A stretch of DNA of 64,000 bases from Halanaerobium saccharolyticum. Its GTDB lineage: Bacteria > Bacillota > Halanaerobiia > Halanaerobiales > Halanaerobiaceae. Position numbers and translations under genes: made by a program. The stretch lies in contig NZ_QLME01000003.1 of the NCBI RefSeq assembly GCF_003259895.1, positions 62,001-126,000 of the forward strand. The letters are read 5' to 3'. Below, piece after piece: positions 36,010 through 46,395 of this stretch (its first letter is position 1; each line of letters begins with the position of its first letter). The notes below the pieces were generated by a model. That model worked only from the letters and a program-made list of their open reading frames with translations, was not told where the DNA came from and searched no databases.

Positions 36010-37716
36010 ATGCGCATGTCAAAATTATATCTACCAACTTTAAAAGAAGACCCAGCTGAGGCTGATGTAGTCAGCCATAAACTGATGCTGAGAGCAGGAA
36101 TGATGAGAAAACATTCTTCAGGAATTTATTCTTATCTTCCTTTAGGTTATAGAGTTATTAAAAAGATTGAAAAAATATGCAGAAAACATATGGATAATAG
36201 TGAGGCACAGGAGCTATTGCTGCCGATTATGCAGACTTCTAAAATTTGGAAGGATTCCAAACGCTGGGATAAATTTGGTCCCTTAATGATTAAGTTTAAT
36301 GATCGCAAGGCACGCGAATACTGTCTGGGACCAACCCATGAGGAAGTTGTAACTGATTTAGTTAGAGATGAAGTTCGATCTTATAAAGATTTACCATTAA
36401 ATTTATATCAAATCCAGACTAAAGTCAGAGATGAAATCAGGCCCCGTTTTGGTGTAATGAGAGGTCGAGAATTTATTATGAAAGATGCCTACAGCCTTGA
36501 TATTGATTATGAGGGATTGGATAAAAGTTATCAGGCTATGTATGATGCTTATGAACGTATTTTTGATGAGTGCGGTCTGGAAGCTGTAGCAGTTGAAGCA
36601 GATACAGGTGCTATGGGTGGAAAAGACTCACACGAATTTATGGTGCTTGCTGATTCAGGAGAAGATGAAATTGCTTTCTGCAGTCACTGTGATTATGCAG
36701 CAAATGTTGAGAGAGCTACTTCCAAAAAGACCGAAATTGACTTTGAAGTTGAAGCAGAAGCCGAAAAAATACATACTCCAGGGATTAAAACAATCAGTGA
36801 ACTGGAAGAATATCTGGAAGTTCCAGCTGCTAAAATGATGAAAGCGGTAGCAGTAGTCGCTGATGGAGAACCAATATTAGCTTTAGTTTCTGGTGAAGAT
36901 GAACTAAATGAAATTAAATTAACTAATTATCTACAGGCAAATGAGCTGCGGGCTGCTGAAGATAAAGAATTTGGAGAACTTTTCAACAGTGTTGCTGGAT
37001 TTATTGGTCCGCTTGATCTGGATGAGGTCCGGGTAGTTGCAGATCAGAGACTGAAAAATATGTCGGGAGCCATTGTTGGAGCTAATGAAAAAGATTATCA
37101 TTTTAAAAATGTAAAGAGCGGCAGAGATTTTGAAGTAGAAGCTTTTACTGATCTTCGCTCAGTTAGAGGGGGAGAAAGATGCCCCAAATGTGATCAGGGT
37201 AAATTAAATATCAAAGATGGAATTGAAGTTGGTCATATTTTCAAACTGGGAACTAAGTACAGTGAAAACATGGGAGCAAATTATCTGGATGAAAATGGAA
37301 AAGCTCAGCCAATTGTAATGGGAAGTTATGGAATAGGGATTACCCGTCTGGTTGCTGCAGCAATTGAGCAGAATAATGATCAGTATGGAATTAAGTGGCC
37401 TCAGGCTATTGCTCCCTATCAGATTATTATTCTTCCCTTAGGTAATGATGATTCGGTTCAGGAAAAATCAGAAGAAATATATCAGAATTTAAAAGCAGAA
37501 GGCTGGGAAGTTTTAATAGATGACCGCAAAGAAAGAGCCGGAGTTAAGTTTAATGATTCCGAACTAATTGGAGTGCCGCTCCGCTTAACTATTGGTTCTC
37601 GCTCTCTTGAAAATGGAGTTGTGGAAGCAATGACTAGAGAAAATAATGAAAAAATGGAAATTGAGCTGGATAATCTACCAGCAAAGGTCAAAGAGTTATT
37701 TACAAAAATCTCTTAA
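36010..37716 (+). CDS. proS: Prolyl-tRNA synthetase (bacterial type with editing domain)
   Basis: The 568-residue class II synthetase starts at ATG 36010, nine bases after aggagtga. Motif 2 and the proline pocket include GPTHEEVVTDLVRDEV (around 108-123) and KVRDEIRPRFGVMRGREFIMKDAYS (around 141-165). The inserted YbaK-type editing domain covers about 230-390. The anticodon-binding domain follows from about 470. It occupies its usual place between ispG and polC. Confidence 0.98.
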   Translation: MRMSKLYLPTLKEDPAEADVVSHKLMLRAGMMRKHSSGIYSYLPLGYRVIKKIEKICRKHMDNSEAQELLLPIMQTSKIWKDSKRWDKFGPLMIKFNDRKAREYCLGPTHEEVVTDLVRDEVRSYKDLPLNLYQIQTKVRDEIRPRFGVMRGREFIMKDAYSLDIDYEGLDKSYQAMYDAYERIFDECGLEAVAVEADTGAMGGKDSHEFMVLADSGEDEIAFCSHCDYAANVERATSKKTEIDFEVEAEAEKIHTPGIKTISELEEYLEVPAAKMMKAVAVVADGEPILALVSGEDELNEIKLTNYLQANELRAAEDKEFGELFNSVAGFIGPLDLDEVRVVADQRLKNMSGAIVGANEKDYHFKNVKSGRDFEVEAFTDLRSVRGGERCPKCDQGKLNIKDGIEVGHIFKLGTKYSENMGANYLDENGKAQPIVMGSYGIGITRLVAAAIEQNNDQYGIKWPQAIAPYQIIILPLGNDDSVQEKSEEIYQNLKAEGWEVLIDDRKERAGVKFNDSELIGVPLRLTIGSRSLENGVVEAMTRENNEKMEIELDNLPAKVKELFTKIS

Positions 37717-37746
37717 GTCTTATTTTTCATCTGGAAGGAGTATTTA

Positions 37747-40700
37747 ATGACAAAAGCAATTACCTTAAGAGAAAGTAAAAATCTATATAAATATTTAATT
37801 TGTGATCAGAAAGAAAGAAGACTCTATTGTATTACAGATAATTCTAATTCAACTGCAGTCAAAGCTGAAATTCAGAAGAAAGTTAACTTTGATTTAAGTT
37901 CTTACCAATTACAGATTATTTCTGATCTCAGCCTGAAAGAAGAATTGTTTTTAATCTGGCCTCAGATAATTAAAGATTTTGAGGTATATTTTTCTTTCAG
38001 TAATAACTGGCTGAAAAGAGCTCAGCTGTTTTTAGAAAATCAAGAATTAAAAATAAAAGTTGAAACAAAGATGGCACAAAAGAAACTGGCACAACCAAAA
38101 GTAATTGATTTTCTGAAAAACAATATTGGTAAATATTTAAAGCAGATAGAAAAGGTTAGTGTGCACAATGGAGACTTTTTGCCTGAGATCGAAGAAAAAT
38201 CAGATCCCAGCAAATTTAAACAGCGTTCAGAAAGAACTGCTCCTCCCTCTCAAAATAGTTCAAATAGAGGCTCTCACTCATCTTCGAAGAAGAGAATAAA
38301 AAGTAAAGACCGTTATGGTCGAGTGATAAGGGGTAAAAAAACTCATGATCTTATAGAGCTGGATACCGAAATTCCCTCAGTAATTGTAGAGGTTGATTTA
38401 TTTGATATTGATGTTCGCCAGACCCGTAAGGGAAGTTATCTATATATCTTGAAAATTACTGATTATGAGAGTTCAATTTCTGCCAAAACATTCTGTGATG
38501 AAAAGGATGATTTTCTTGACAGCTTAAATAAGGGTCAGCATCTAAAAATAAGAGGTAAGGTTGCTTTTGATCCCTATAGTAAAGAATGGGGGATTATTTT
38601 TAATGATTTAATTCCTTTAGCAAAAGAAGGCCGTCAGGATCAGGCAGAAGAAAAAAGAGTGGAACTGCATCTGCACACTCAGATGAGTGCCATGGATTCG
38701 ATTATTAATGTAAAAGATGTAGTTAAAAGAGCTGGAGAATGGGGTCATAAGGCACTTGCAATTACTGATCACGGTGTTGTTCAGGCATTTCCTGATGCTT
38801 ATGCTGCGGGAGAGAAACATGGAGTTCAGATCATCTATGGAGTTGAAGCTTATTTAGTTGATGATGGTGAACCAATAATCCATAACCCTTATTCGGAAAA
38901 TTTAGATCAAACAGAATTTGTGGTATTTGATCTGGAGACTACTGGTTTAAATCCATCTCAGCATGAAATAATTGAAATCGGTGCTGTTAAATTTAAAGGT
39001 GGAGAAAAAATTGATGAATTCAAATCATTTATTAATCCTGGAGTGCAGATACCGGCTAAAATTACTGAAATTACAGGTATCAATGACCGGATGGTCAAAG
39101 ATGCTCCACCTCTGGAAACAGTAATTAATGATTTTGTTGATTTTGCTGGTCAAGGTGTTTTAGTTGCTCATAATGCTGATTTTGACTACGGTTTTATTAG
39201 AACTGCACTTGAAAATTTAAAGATAGAAAAAGATGATTATACTGTACTGGATACTCTGGGGCTTTCCCGGGCTGTAGTTAAAGACAGTAAAAATCATAAG
39301 CTAAACACTCTGGCAAAATATTTTGGTGTTGATTTAGAAAATCACCATAGAGCTTTAGATGATGCAGCTGCAACTGCAGAAGTTCTGACAAATCTGCTGG
39401 AAATTATAAAAGAGGATGGCTGTCAGAATTTAAATCAAATAAATAACTATACTTCCAAAATTGACTGGAAAGATTTAAGACCTTTTCACGCTGTAATTCT
39501 GGCAAAAAACAAAAAAGGTTTAAAAAATCTTTATAAATTGATTTCTATCTCGCATTTAAATAATTTTTATAAAAAACCCAGAATTTTAAAAAGTGTACTT
39601 TTACAGCATCGCGAAGGTTTGATTATTGGTTCAGCCTGTGAGGCAGGTCAGATTTATAAAGCTTTTGTTAACAATAGACCTCGAAGCGAAATTAAAAAAA
39701 TTGCAAAGCTCTATGATTATCTTGAATTACAACCTCTGGGTAATAATCAATTCTTAATTCCTGATAAGGTTAATTCTAAAGAAGATTTAAAAGAAATCAA
39801 CCAAAAGATTTATCAGCTGGGTCAGGAATTAGATAAACCTGTGGTCGCTACCACAGATGCTCATTTTTTAGATTCTAAAGACAGTATCTTTAGAGAAATT
39901 TTACAGACCGGACAGGGTTTTAATGATGCTGATCAGCAGCCTCCTATATATTATAGAACTACTGAGGAGATGCTGGATGAATTTGCTTATTTTGGTGAGG
40001 AGACTGCAAAAGAAATTGTAGTAGATAATCCAAATAAGATAGCAGCTCAGATTGATAAAATAAAGCCGATTCCGGATGGACTGTTTACTCCAGAGATTGA
40101 GGGGGCAGAAGAAGAAATACGTAAAATGTCCTATGAGAGGGCCCATCAGTTTTATGGAGAAAAACTACCACAGCTTGTAATAGACAGACTGGAAAAAGAA
40201 TTATCTTCAATTATTGAAAATGGGTTTGCTGTTATTTATTTAATAGCTCATAAACTGGTAAAAAAATCTCTTGAAGATGGTTATCTTGTTGGTTCCAGAG
40301 GGTCAGTTGGTTCTTCTTTTGTGGCTACAATGACTGAAATCACAGAGGTTAATCCACTACCTCCTCATTATCGCTGTCCTGAATGTTCTAAACATGAGTT
40401 TATTACTGATGGTTCAATTGGAACCGGGGTGGATCTACCAGATAAAGTTTGCCCTGATTGTGGCTGTGGCTATATCAAAGATGGTTTTGATATACCTTTT
40501 GAAGTTTTTATGGGTTTTAAGGGAGATAAAGTACCGGATATTGATTTAAACTTTTCCGGTGAATATCAGAGTAAGATCCATAAGTATACGGAAGAGTTTT
40601 TTGGTAGAGATTATGTTTATAAAGCAGGTACTATTTCTACCATCGCAGACCGGACTGCCTTTGGTTTTGTCAAAAATTATCTTGATGATAAGGGAATGGA

Positions 40701-41958
40701 GGTCAAGAGGGCAGAAATTGACCGTTTGGTAGCTGGTTGTACAGGTGTGCGCAGAACAACTGGTCAGCATCCGGGTGGTTTGATGATTGTTCCAAAATCT
40801 AATAGTATTTTTGATTTTAGTCCGATCCAGCATCCAGCCAACGATCAGGATACAGATATCAGAACAACCCACTTTGATTATCATTCTATCAGTGGTAGAA
40901 TTTTAAAACTTGATTTACTCGGGCATGATGACCCTACTTCACTTAGACTGCTGCAGGATATGACAGGAATTGAGCCCAAAGATATTCCTCTGGATGATCC
41001 GGAGACAATGAGTATCTTTTCGAGCACGGAAATTCTGGGGGTTGATCCAGATTTACTGGGAACTGATATTGGAACTCTAGGAATTCCTGAGTTTGGGACA
41101 TCATTTGTCCAGCAGATGCTCAGAGATACCAGACCAACTACTTTTGCTGAACTGGTTCGAATCAGTGGACTATCTCACGGAACAGATGTCTGGCTGAACA
41201 ATGCTCAGAATTTGATTAGAGATGGTAAGGCAGAATTGGCCGAAGTTATTTCTGTTCGGGATGACATTATGAACTACCTCTTACAGCGAGGTGTCGAATC
41301 TTCCACAGCTTTCTGGATTATGGAGCATGTCCGTAAAGGTAAAGGTTTAACTGAGGAAGAGGAACAGGCAATGCGCGAAAATAATGTACCGGACTGGTAT
41401 ATTGATTCTTGTAAGAAGATTAAATATATGTTTCCAAAAGCACATGCTGCCGCCTATGTAACTATGGCATATCGAATCGCTTATTTTAAAGTTCATCATC
41501 CTGCTGCCTTTTATACATCCTATTTTTCCATTAAAGCTGGTGATTTTGATGCTCAGCTGGCCTGTAATGGTAGACAAACAGTGGTTAAAAAAATCGAGGA
41601 ATTGGAAGCTTTAGGGAATGAGATGACTGCAAAAGAAAGTGGAACTTTAACAGTACTGCGAATTGTTCTGGAAGCAATGATGAGAGGGATTGAATTTCTA
41701 CCGGTTGATATTTATGAATCTGAGACAAATCGTTTTATTAAAAAAGATGATAATAAACTTTTAGCACCTCTGATCAGTCTGCAGGGGCTGGGAGGAAGTG
41801 CTGCTGAAAGTGTTGTAATCGAAAGACAAAAATCTGATTTCACTTCAATTGAAGAATTATCAAATAGAACTTCACTTACTTCTACAGTTATTGAGATTTT
41901 AAGAGAACACGGTTCTCTGGATGGAATGCCGGAGAGAAATCAACTTTCTCTGTTTTAA
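37747..41958 (+). CDS. polC: DNA polymerase III alpha subunit, PolC type
   Basis: At 1403 residues this is a full Gram-positive PolC. In order: an N-terminal helical domain, an OB fold (about 210-295), a PHP domain beginning VELHLHTQMSAMDS (around 303) with DHGVV, an embedded 3'-5' exonuclease VVFDLETTGL (around 396) with HNADFDYGFI and HRALDDAAATAEVL, then the C-family polymerase core. The core has a zinc cluster (CPECSKHEF, around 878), the catalytic aspartates of VPDIDLNF (around 928), and the HAAAYVTMAYRIAYFK region near 1236. It is the replicative leading-strand polymerase. Confidence 0.99.
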   Translation: MTKAITLRESKNLYKYLICDQKERRLYCITDNSNSTAVKAEIQKKVNFDLSSYQLQIISDLSLKEELFLIWPQIIKDFEVYFSFSNNWLKRAQLFLENQELKIKVETKMAQKKLAQPKVIDFLKNNIGKYLKQIEKVSVHNGDFLPEIEEKSDPSKFKQRSERTAPPSQNSSNRGSHSSSKKRIKSKDRYGRVIRGKKTHDLIELDTEIPSVIVEVDLFDIDVRQTRKGSYLYILKITDYESSISAKTFCDEKDDFLDSLNKGQHLKIRGKVAFDPYSKEWGIIFNDLIPLAKEGRQDQAEEKRVELHLHTQMSAMDSIINVKDVVKRAGEWGHKALAITDHGVVQAFPDAYAAGEKHGVQIIYGVEAYLVDDGEPIIHNPYSENLDQTEFVVFDLETTGLNPSQHEIIEIGAVKFKGGEKIDEFKSFINPGVQIPAKITEITGINDRMVKDAPPLETVINDFVDFAGQGVLVAHNADFDYGFIRTALENLKIEKDDYTVLDTLGLSRAVVKDSKNHKLNTLAKYFGVDLENHHRALDDAAATAEVLTNLLEIIKEDGCQNLNQINNYTSKIDWKDLRPFHAVILAKNKKGLKNLYKLISISHLNNFYKKPRILKSVLLQHREGLIIGSACEAGQIYKAFVNNRPRSEIKKIAKLYDYLELQPLGNNQFLIPDKVNSKEDLKEINQKIYQLGQELDKPVVATTDAHFLDSKDSIFREILQTGQGFNDADQQPPIYYRTTEEMLDEFAYFGEETAKEIVVDNPNKIAAQIDKIKPIPDGLFTPEIEGAEEEIRKMSYERAHQFYGEKLPQLVIDRLEKELSSIIENGFAVIYLIAHKLVKKSLEDGYLVGSRGSVGSSFVATMTEITEVNPLPPHYRCPECSKHEFITDGSIGTGVDLPDKVCPDCGCGYIKDGFDIPFEVFMGFKGDKVPDIDLNFSGEYQSKIHKYTEEFFGRDYVYKAGTISTIADRTAFGFVKNYLDDKGMEVKRAEIDRLVAGCTGVRRTTGQHPGGLMIVPKSNSIFDFSPIQHPANDQDTDIRTTHFDYHSISGRILKLDLLGHDDPTSLRLLQDMTGIEPKDIPLDDPETMSIFSSTEILGVDPDLLGTDIGTLGIPEFGTSFVQQMLRDTRPTTFAELVRISGLSHGTDVWLNNAQNLIRDGKAELAEVISVRDDIMNYLLQRGVESSTAFWIMEHVRKGKGLTEEEEQAMRENNVPDWYIDSCKKIKYMFPKAHAAAYVTMAYRIAYFKVHHPAAFYTSYFSIKAGDFDAQLACNGRQTVVKKIEELEALGNEMTAKESGTLTVLRIVLEAMMRGIEFLPVDIYESETNRFIKKDDNKLLAPLISLQGLGGSAAESVVIERQKSDFTSIEELSNRTSLTSTVIEILREHGSLDGMPERNQLSLF

Positions 41959-41970
41959 CTTTGAGATGCT

Positions 41971-42057
41971 GGTACCGGGCACCTGGGAAATATTGGGAAT
42001 TTATATAGCTAGTTTAACTTTAGTTATCAATCCAATATTTTCCAGGTGCCCGGTACC
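41971..42057. repeat. 87-bp palindromic element with 26-bp arms, downstream of polC
   Basis: The left arm at 41971-41996 starts GGTACCGGGCACCTGG and continues to TATTGG; the right arm at 42032-42057 is its reverse complement except for one position (G-U compatible). The arms enclose a 35-base AT-rich loop. There is no T tract after the stem, so it is not an ordinary terminator. Its GC-rich ends contrast with the AT-rich surroundings. REP/REPIN-like or MITE-like mobile repeats look like this; copy number cannot be judged from this window. Confidence 0.8.
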
Positions 42058-42070
42058 GTTAAACAAAAAC

Positions 42071-42099
42071 TTGCAAGTCTAAATAAGCTGTGATAGAAT
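42071..42099 (+). promoter_or_regulatory. Sigma-A promoter of the rimP-nusA-infB operon
   Basis: TTGCAA at 42071-42076, a 17-bp spacer and TAGAAT at 42094-42099. A terminator hairpin lies 43 bp downstream, before rimP. Confidence 0.78.
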
Positions 42100-42141
42100 T
42101 ATAAAGGAAAGAGTTCTGATAAATACTTATGTTGACTTTAG

Positions 42142-42170
42142 GAGTGGGGATGTCTTCCCACTCTTTTATT
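42142..42170 (+). terminator. Leader terminator (possible attenuator) ahead of rimP
   Basis: GAGTGGGGA pairs with TTCCCACTC (one G-U, loop tgtc), followed by ttttatt. It sits between the operon promoter and the first gene, so it probably limits entry into the nusA operon rather than ending an upstream gene. Confidence 0.75.
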
Positions 42171-42229
42171 ATAGTTTAAGAAAAAATTATATAATAAAAT
42201 TAAATATTTAAGAAAGTGGGGTGTTTTAT

Positions 42230-42691
42230 TTGGGAAAAGTTGCTGAAACAGTAACAGATTTTGTGCTTCCTATTGCCCATAGTGAAGATTTAAATTTAAT
42301 TGATGTTGAATTTTTAAAAGAAGGCAGTGACTGGGTCTTACGTATTTTTTTAGAAAATAAAGATGGAGATCTAACTATAGAGGAATGTGAAACAGTAAGC
42401 CGAGCTTTAAGCATTATTCTGGATGAAGAAGATCCAATAGATAAAAGCTATATTCTTGAAGTTTCTTCTCCTGGCCTGGAAAGACCACTTAAAACTGAAG
42501 AGGATTTTGAACGTTTTAAGGGAGAATTGATTGAAGTTAAAACTTTTAAAAAAATTAACGGCCAGAAAAAATTTGTAGGAATTTTAAAGAATTTTGAAAA
42601 AGAAAAAATAATTTTAAATCTAAAAAATGAAGAAGAAATAGCAATTGATTACAGTTTAGTAGCACGAGCTAATTTAACTTTTGAAATTTAA
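42230..42691 (+). CDS. rimP: Ribosome maturation factor RimP
   Basis: The protein is about 153 residues from the TTG at 42230, which has gtggggtg upstream; a GTG at 42221 would add three residues and overlap that site, so the start is somewhat uncertain. RimP signs are LNLIDVEFLKEGSDWVLRIFLEN and ISEVSSPGLERPL-like LEVSSPGLERPLKTEEDF (around 82-99). It helps 30S assembly. It is first in the operon, directly ahead of nusA. Confidence 0.95.
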   Translation: MGKVAETVTDFVLPIAHSEDLNLIDVEFLKEGSDWVLRIFLENKDGDLTIEECETVSRALSIILDEEDPIDKSYILEVSSPGLERPLKTEEDFERFKGELIEVKTFKKINGQKKFVGILKNFEKEKIILNLKNEEEIAIDYSLVARANLTFEI

Positions 42692-42708
42692 AATGAGGGG
42701 GTAAAAAT

Positions 42709-43992
42709 ATGAATGTAGAATTCATTCAGGCCCTGGATGATATCGAAAAAGATAAAGGAATATCTAAGGATGTATTATTAGAGGCCATCGAAACAGCTTT
42801 AGTTTCTGCTTATAAAAAGGATTTTGGTTCTAAAGATAATGTTAGAATTGAAATTTCTGCAGAGGCTGGAGAAGTTAAAGTGTTTTCTCGCAAAGAAGTT
42901 GTAGAAGAGGTAGAAAATGAAAATAGTGAGATTTCTTTAACTGAAGCTGAGAATATAGATAGCAAATATGAAATTGGAGATATTGTAGAGATCGAAGTAA
43001 CTCCTGCCAATTTTGGTCGTATTGCAGCTCAAACAGCCAAACAGGTTGTTATGCAGAGGATTAGAGAGGCAGAAAGAGATGTGATCTTTGATCGCTATAA
43101 GGAAAAAGAAGATGAACTGATAACAGGTACAATTCAGCGTTTTCATAATGATAATATTTTAATAGATATGGGTAAAACAGAAGCGCTATTACCACCTTCT
43201 GAACAGATAGCTGGAGAAAGATATGAAATTGGAGAAAGAATTAAACTTTATGTTGTGGAAGTTAGCACAACTAATAAAGGTCCTCGAATTTTAGTTTCCA
43301 GAACTCACCCGGGTCTTTTAAAAAGACTTTTTGAAATTGAAGTTCCAGAAATTTTTCAGGGTCTTGTTGAAATTAAGGCAGTGGCCAGAGAAGCAGGTCA
43401 GCGTTCTAAAATGGCTGTAAGTAGTTCTGACAACCAGGTTGATCCAGTTGGTGCCTGTGTTGGTCCCAAGGGAATGAGAGTTCAGGCAGTTGTTGAACAG
43501 TTAAATAATGAAAAAATTGATATTGTAAAATGGGATGAAGATCCAGAGGAATTTGTTGCAAATGCTTTAAACCCTGCTGAAGTTGTCAATGTTAAGATTA
43601 ATAAATCTGATAAAATTGCTGAAGTTGTAGTTCCAGATTTCCAGCTTTCTCTGGCAATTGGTAAAGAGGGTCAAAATGCGAGGTTGGCAGCGAAATTAAC
43701 CGGCTGGAAAGTAGATATTAAAAAAGAATCTGAAATTGAAGAAGAACCTGAAAACATTGAAGAAATTAAAGAAAGTGCTTCTGAACTTGCAGAGAGTTTA
43801 GATCAATTTGATGAAAATGAAGCTGAATTAGAAAGCTCAAATTCAGCTGCTGAAGAAGTAAAAGAAGATGATTTTGAAGATGAAGAGAAAGAAAAAACAG
43901 TAAAAAAAGCTAATGATAATTTAATTGATAATATGACTGATGATGTAGAAGATTTAAAAAATGATGCTGAAGAAGCTGAAAAGCTTGATTAA
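42709..43992 (+). CDS. nusA: Transcription termination/antitermination factor NusA
   Basis: The 427-residue NusA has the N-terminal polymerase-binding domain, an S1 domain (TGTIQRFHNDNILIDMGK, around 138-155), and two KH domains (VGACVGPKGMRVQAVVEQL around 246; LSLAIGKEGQNARLAAKLTGWKVDI around 313). A C-terminal tail of about 80 residues (340-427) is extremely acidic and probably disordered; it is unlike the helical repeats of proteobacterial NusA. It modulates pausing and termination. Confidence 0.97.
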   Translation: MNVEFIQALDDIEKDKGISKDVLLEAIETALVSAYKKDFGSKDNVRIEISAEAGEVKVFSRKEVVEEVENENSEISLTEAENIDSKYEIGDIVEIEVTPANFGRIAAQTAKQVVMQRIREAERDVIFDRYKEKEDELITGTIQRFHNDNILIDMGKTEALLPPSEQIAGERYEIGERIKLYVVEVSTTNKGPRILVSRTHPGLLKRLFEIEVPEIFQGLVEIKAVAREAGQRSKMAVSSSDNQVDPVGACVGPKGMRVQAVVEQLNNEKIDIVKWDEDPEEFVANALNPAEVVNVKINKSDKIAEVVVPDFQLSLAIGKEGQNARLAAKLTGWKVDIKKESEIEEEPENIEEIKESASELAESLDQFDENEAELESSNSAAEEVKEDDFEDEEKEKTVKKANDNLIDNMTDDVEDLKNDAEEAEKLD

Positions 43993-44046
43993 AATTAGAT
44001 AATTGCAATAAAAATATTAATTAAAAAATCTTGAGGAGGATTGAGA

Positions 44047-44307
44047 TTGCAGAGCAGAAGTCCTATTAGAAAATGTGTAGGTTGTGGTGCCAGAAGAGAT
44101 AAGATTGAACTTTTAAGAGTGGTAAATAATAAGGGTGATATTTTGGTTGATCCAGGAGGTAGAACACCTGGACGTGGTGCTTATCTCTGTCCTAATATGG
44201 ATTGTTTGGATAAAGCAGTTGAAAAAGACTCACTAAAAAAAGCATTAAAGATTGAGATTTCTGATGAAATTTATGAACAAATTTCGGAGGAGATCAAACA
44301 TGATTAA
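44047..44307 (+). CDS. rnpM: YlxR/RnpM family RNA-binding protein
   Basis: The protein is 86 residues from the TTG at 44047, six bases after aggagga; a TTG at 44041 abuts that site. Family signs are RKCVGCGARRDKIELLRVV and DPGGRTPGRGAYLCPNMDCL. YlxR (RnpM) binds RNase P RNA and modulates its activity in Bacillus. infB follows after only 30 bp, so the L7Ae-like ylxQ gene usually found here is absent. Confidence 0.94.
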   Translation: MQSRSPIRKCVGCGARRDKIELLRVVNNKGDILVDPGGRTPGRGAYLCPNMDCLDKAVEKDSLKKALKIEISDEIYEQISEEIKHD

Positions 44308-44337
44308 CTAACAGTAGAATATTTTGGAGGTGCAAGT

Positions 44338-46383
44338 ATGGCAAAAATTAGAGTATATAATCTGGCTCATGAGCTGGATATGGATAGTAAAGAAGTAATT
44401 GAAATATTAAATGATCTTGATATTGAGGTATCAAGTCATATGAGTACAATAACAGATGAAACTGCAGAACTTGTAAAGGATATGTATGCTGATGACAGTC
44501 AGCAGGCAAAGGAAGAAGTGAAGGCGGAAACTGTTGAAACTAATTCTGAAAACAAAGAGAAAAAAGAAGCTGCTGAGACTGATAATGAGGCAAAAGCAAA
44601 AACTGATGAAGCTGAAGCAGATCAGGAGGCAGTAGAAATAGAAACTCCAATTACTGTCAAAGAATTTGCTGAGGAAATTGGTGAAGCTCCTAATAATTTA
44701 ATTGTTGAATTAATGAATATGGGTGTTATGGCCAATGTAAATCAGAGTCTGGATGAAGATACACTGGAATTATTATCTGAAGAACTGGGAATAAAAATTA
44801 AATTCAAATCTGAAGAGGAAGAAAAAGTTTCTTTACGAGTTGGACCAGAAATTGAAGATAAAGCAGAAGATTTAGAAACTCGTCCTCCCATAGTAACAGT
44901 AATGGGTCATGTTGACCATGGTAAAACTACTCTCCTTGATTCAATTAGAGAAAGTAGAGTTGCCGGGAGTGAAGCAGGTGGAATTACTCAGCATATTGGT
45001 GCCTATCAGGCTGAGGTGGATAATAAAAGAATCACCTTTATTGATACCCCGGGTCATGAGGCTTTTACAGCTATGAGAGCACGGGGAGCTCAGTTAACTG
45101 ATATTGCAATTCTAGTAGTTGCTGCAGATGATGGTATTATGCCTCAAACAGAAGAAGCAATTAACCATGCTAAAGCTGCAGGTATTCCAATTATTGTTGC
45201 AATTAATAAGATAGATAAAGCTAATGCACAACCTGATAGAGTTAAGCAGGAATTAACTGAGTATGGTTTAGTTCCTGAAGACTGGGGTGGAAATACAATT
45301 TGTGTTAATGTTTCTGCTTTACAGCAGCAGAACATTGGAGAGCTTCTAGAAATGATTATCCTGGTTTCAGAAATGGAAGAACTAAAGGCAAATCCTAACA
45401 GATTAGCAGAAGGTATTGTGATTGAAGCAGAACTTGATAAGGGTCGCGGTCCTGTAGCTACTGTATTGATTAAAAATGGTACACTGGAAGTAGGAGATCC
45501 TATTTTAGCTGGTTTAACATCCGGTCGAGTTAGAGCAATGTTCAATGAATTTGGTGACTCTCTGGATGTGGCTGGACCATCGGCAGCTGTTGAGGTACTT
45601 GGATTTAATGAGGTTCCTGCAGCAGGTGATTTTGTTCAGGTCTTAGAAAATGAGCGCCAGGCTAGAGATGTAGCCTCTGATAGACAGGATGAAAAAAGAC
45701 AATCCGAACTGAAATCTGATGCCAAGGTTTCTTTAGATGACCTTTATAAGCAGATTCAGGAAGGTGAAGTTAAAGAATTAAATATCATTATAAAAGCTGA
45801 TGTTCAGGGTTCAATTGAAGCATTAAGAGCCTCCTTAGAAAGATTAGGTACCGAAGAGGTAACTGTTAATGTTATTCACACCGGTGTAGGTGGGGTAAAT
45901 GAAACAGATGTTAATCTGGCAAGTGCTTCTAATGCTATCATTATTGGATTTAATGTCAGACCTGATAATAATGCTCTTAAAGCAGCAGAAAAAGAAAAGG
46001 TAGATGTTAGAACTTATAGAGTTATTTATAAGGCTTTAGAAGATATCAAAGACGCAATGGCCGGACTGCTTGATCCAGAACTTAAAGAAGAAATTACTGG
46101 TAGAGCAGAAGTTAGAGATACCTTTAAGGTGCCTGATGTAGGTATCATTGCCGGTGCCTATATTACTGATGGTCATGTAAATCGTAATTATGATGCTCGC
46201 TTAATAAGAGATGGAGTAGTTATTCACGAAGGAACAATTTCTTCACTCAAAAGATTTGAAAATGATGTAAGAGAAGTAAAGTCTGGTTATGAGTGTGGAA
46301 TTGGAATCGAAAATTACAATGATGTCAAAGTTGGCGATATTATTGAATTCTATACTTATAAGGAGATCAAAAGAACCTTATAG
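44338..46383 (+). CDS. infB: Translation initiation factor IF-2
   Basis: The 681-residue IF-2 has two N-terminal IF2_N modules ([22 protein letters not shown] at 3-24 and [21 protein letters not shown] around 103-123) joined by an acidic Lys/Glu/Ala linker. The GTPase domain follows with [13 protein letters not shown] (around 194-206), [16 protein letters not shown] and NKIDKANA, then domains II-IV. It is on the compact side, with a short N-terminal region. It brings fMet-tRNA to the 30S subunit. Confidence 0.98.
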   Translation: MAKIRVYNLAHELDMDSKEVIEILNDLDIEVSSHMSTITDETAELVKDMYADDSQQAKEEVKAETVETNSENKEKKEAAETDNEAKAKTDEAEADQEAVEIETPITVKEFAEEIGEAPNNLIVELMNMGVMANVNQSLDEDTLELLSEELGIKIKFKSEEEEKVSLRVGPEIEDKAEDLETRPPIVTVMGHVDHGKTTLLDSIRESRVAGSEAGGITQHIGAYQAEVDNKRITFIDTPGHEAFTAMRARGAQLTDIAILVVAADDGIMPQTEEAINHAKAAGIPIIVAINKIDKANAQPDRVKQELTEYGLVPEDWGGNTICVNVSALQQQNIGELLEMIILVSEMEELKANPNRLAEGIVIEAELDKGRGPVATVLIKNGTLEVGDPILAGLTSGRVRAMFNEFGDSLDVAGPSAAVEVLGFNEVPAAGDFVQVLENERQARDVASDRQDEKRQSELKSDAKVSLDDLYKQIQEGEVKELNIIIKADVQGSIEALRASLERLGTEEVTVNVIHTGVGGVNETDVNLASASNAIIIGFNVRPDNNALKAAEKEKVDVRTYRVIYKALEDIKDAMAGLLDPELKEEITGRAEVRDTFKVPDVGIIAGAYITDGHVNRNYDARLIRDGVVIHEGTISSLKRFENDVREVKSGYECGIGIENYNDVKVGDIIEFYTYKEIKRTL

Positions 46384-46395
46384 AGGTGAGGTAAA

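Noticed and set aside
42937-43146. Minus-strand frames inside nusA, polC, pnp, topA and other genes
   Set aside because: They are shadows of strong, family-verified genes on the plus strand and show no motifs or ribosome sites of their own.
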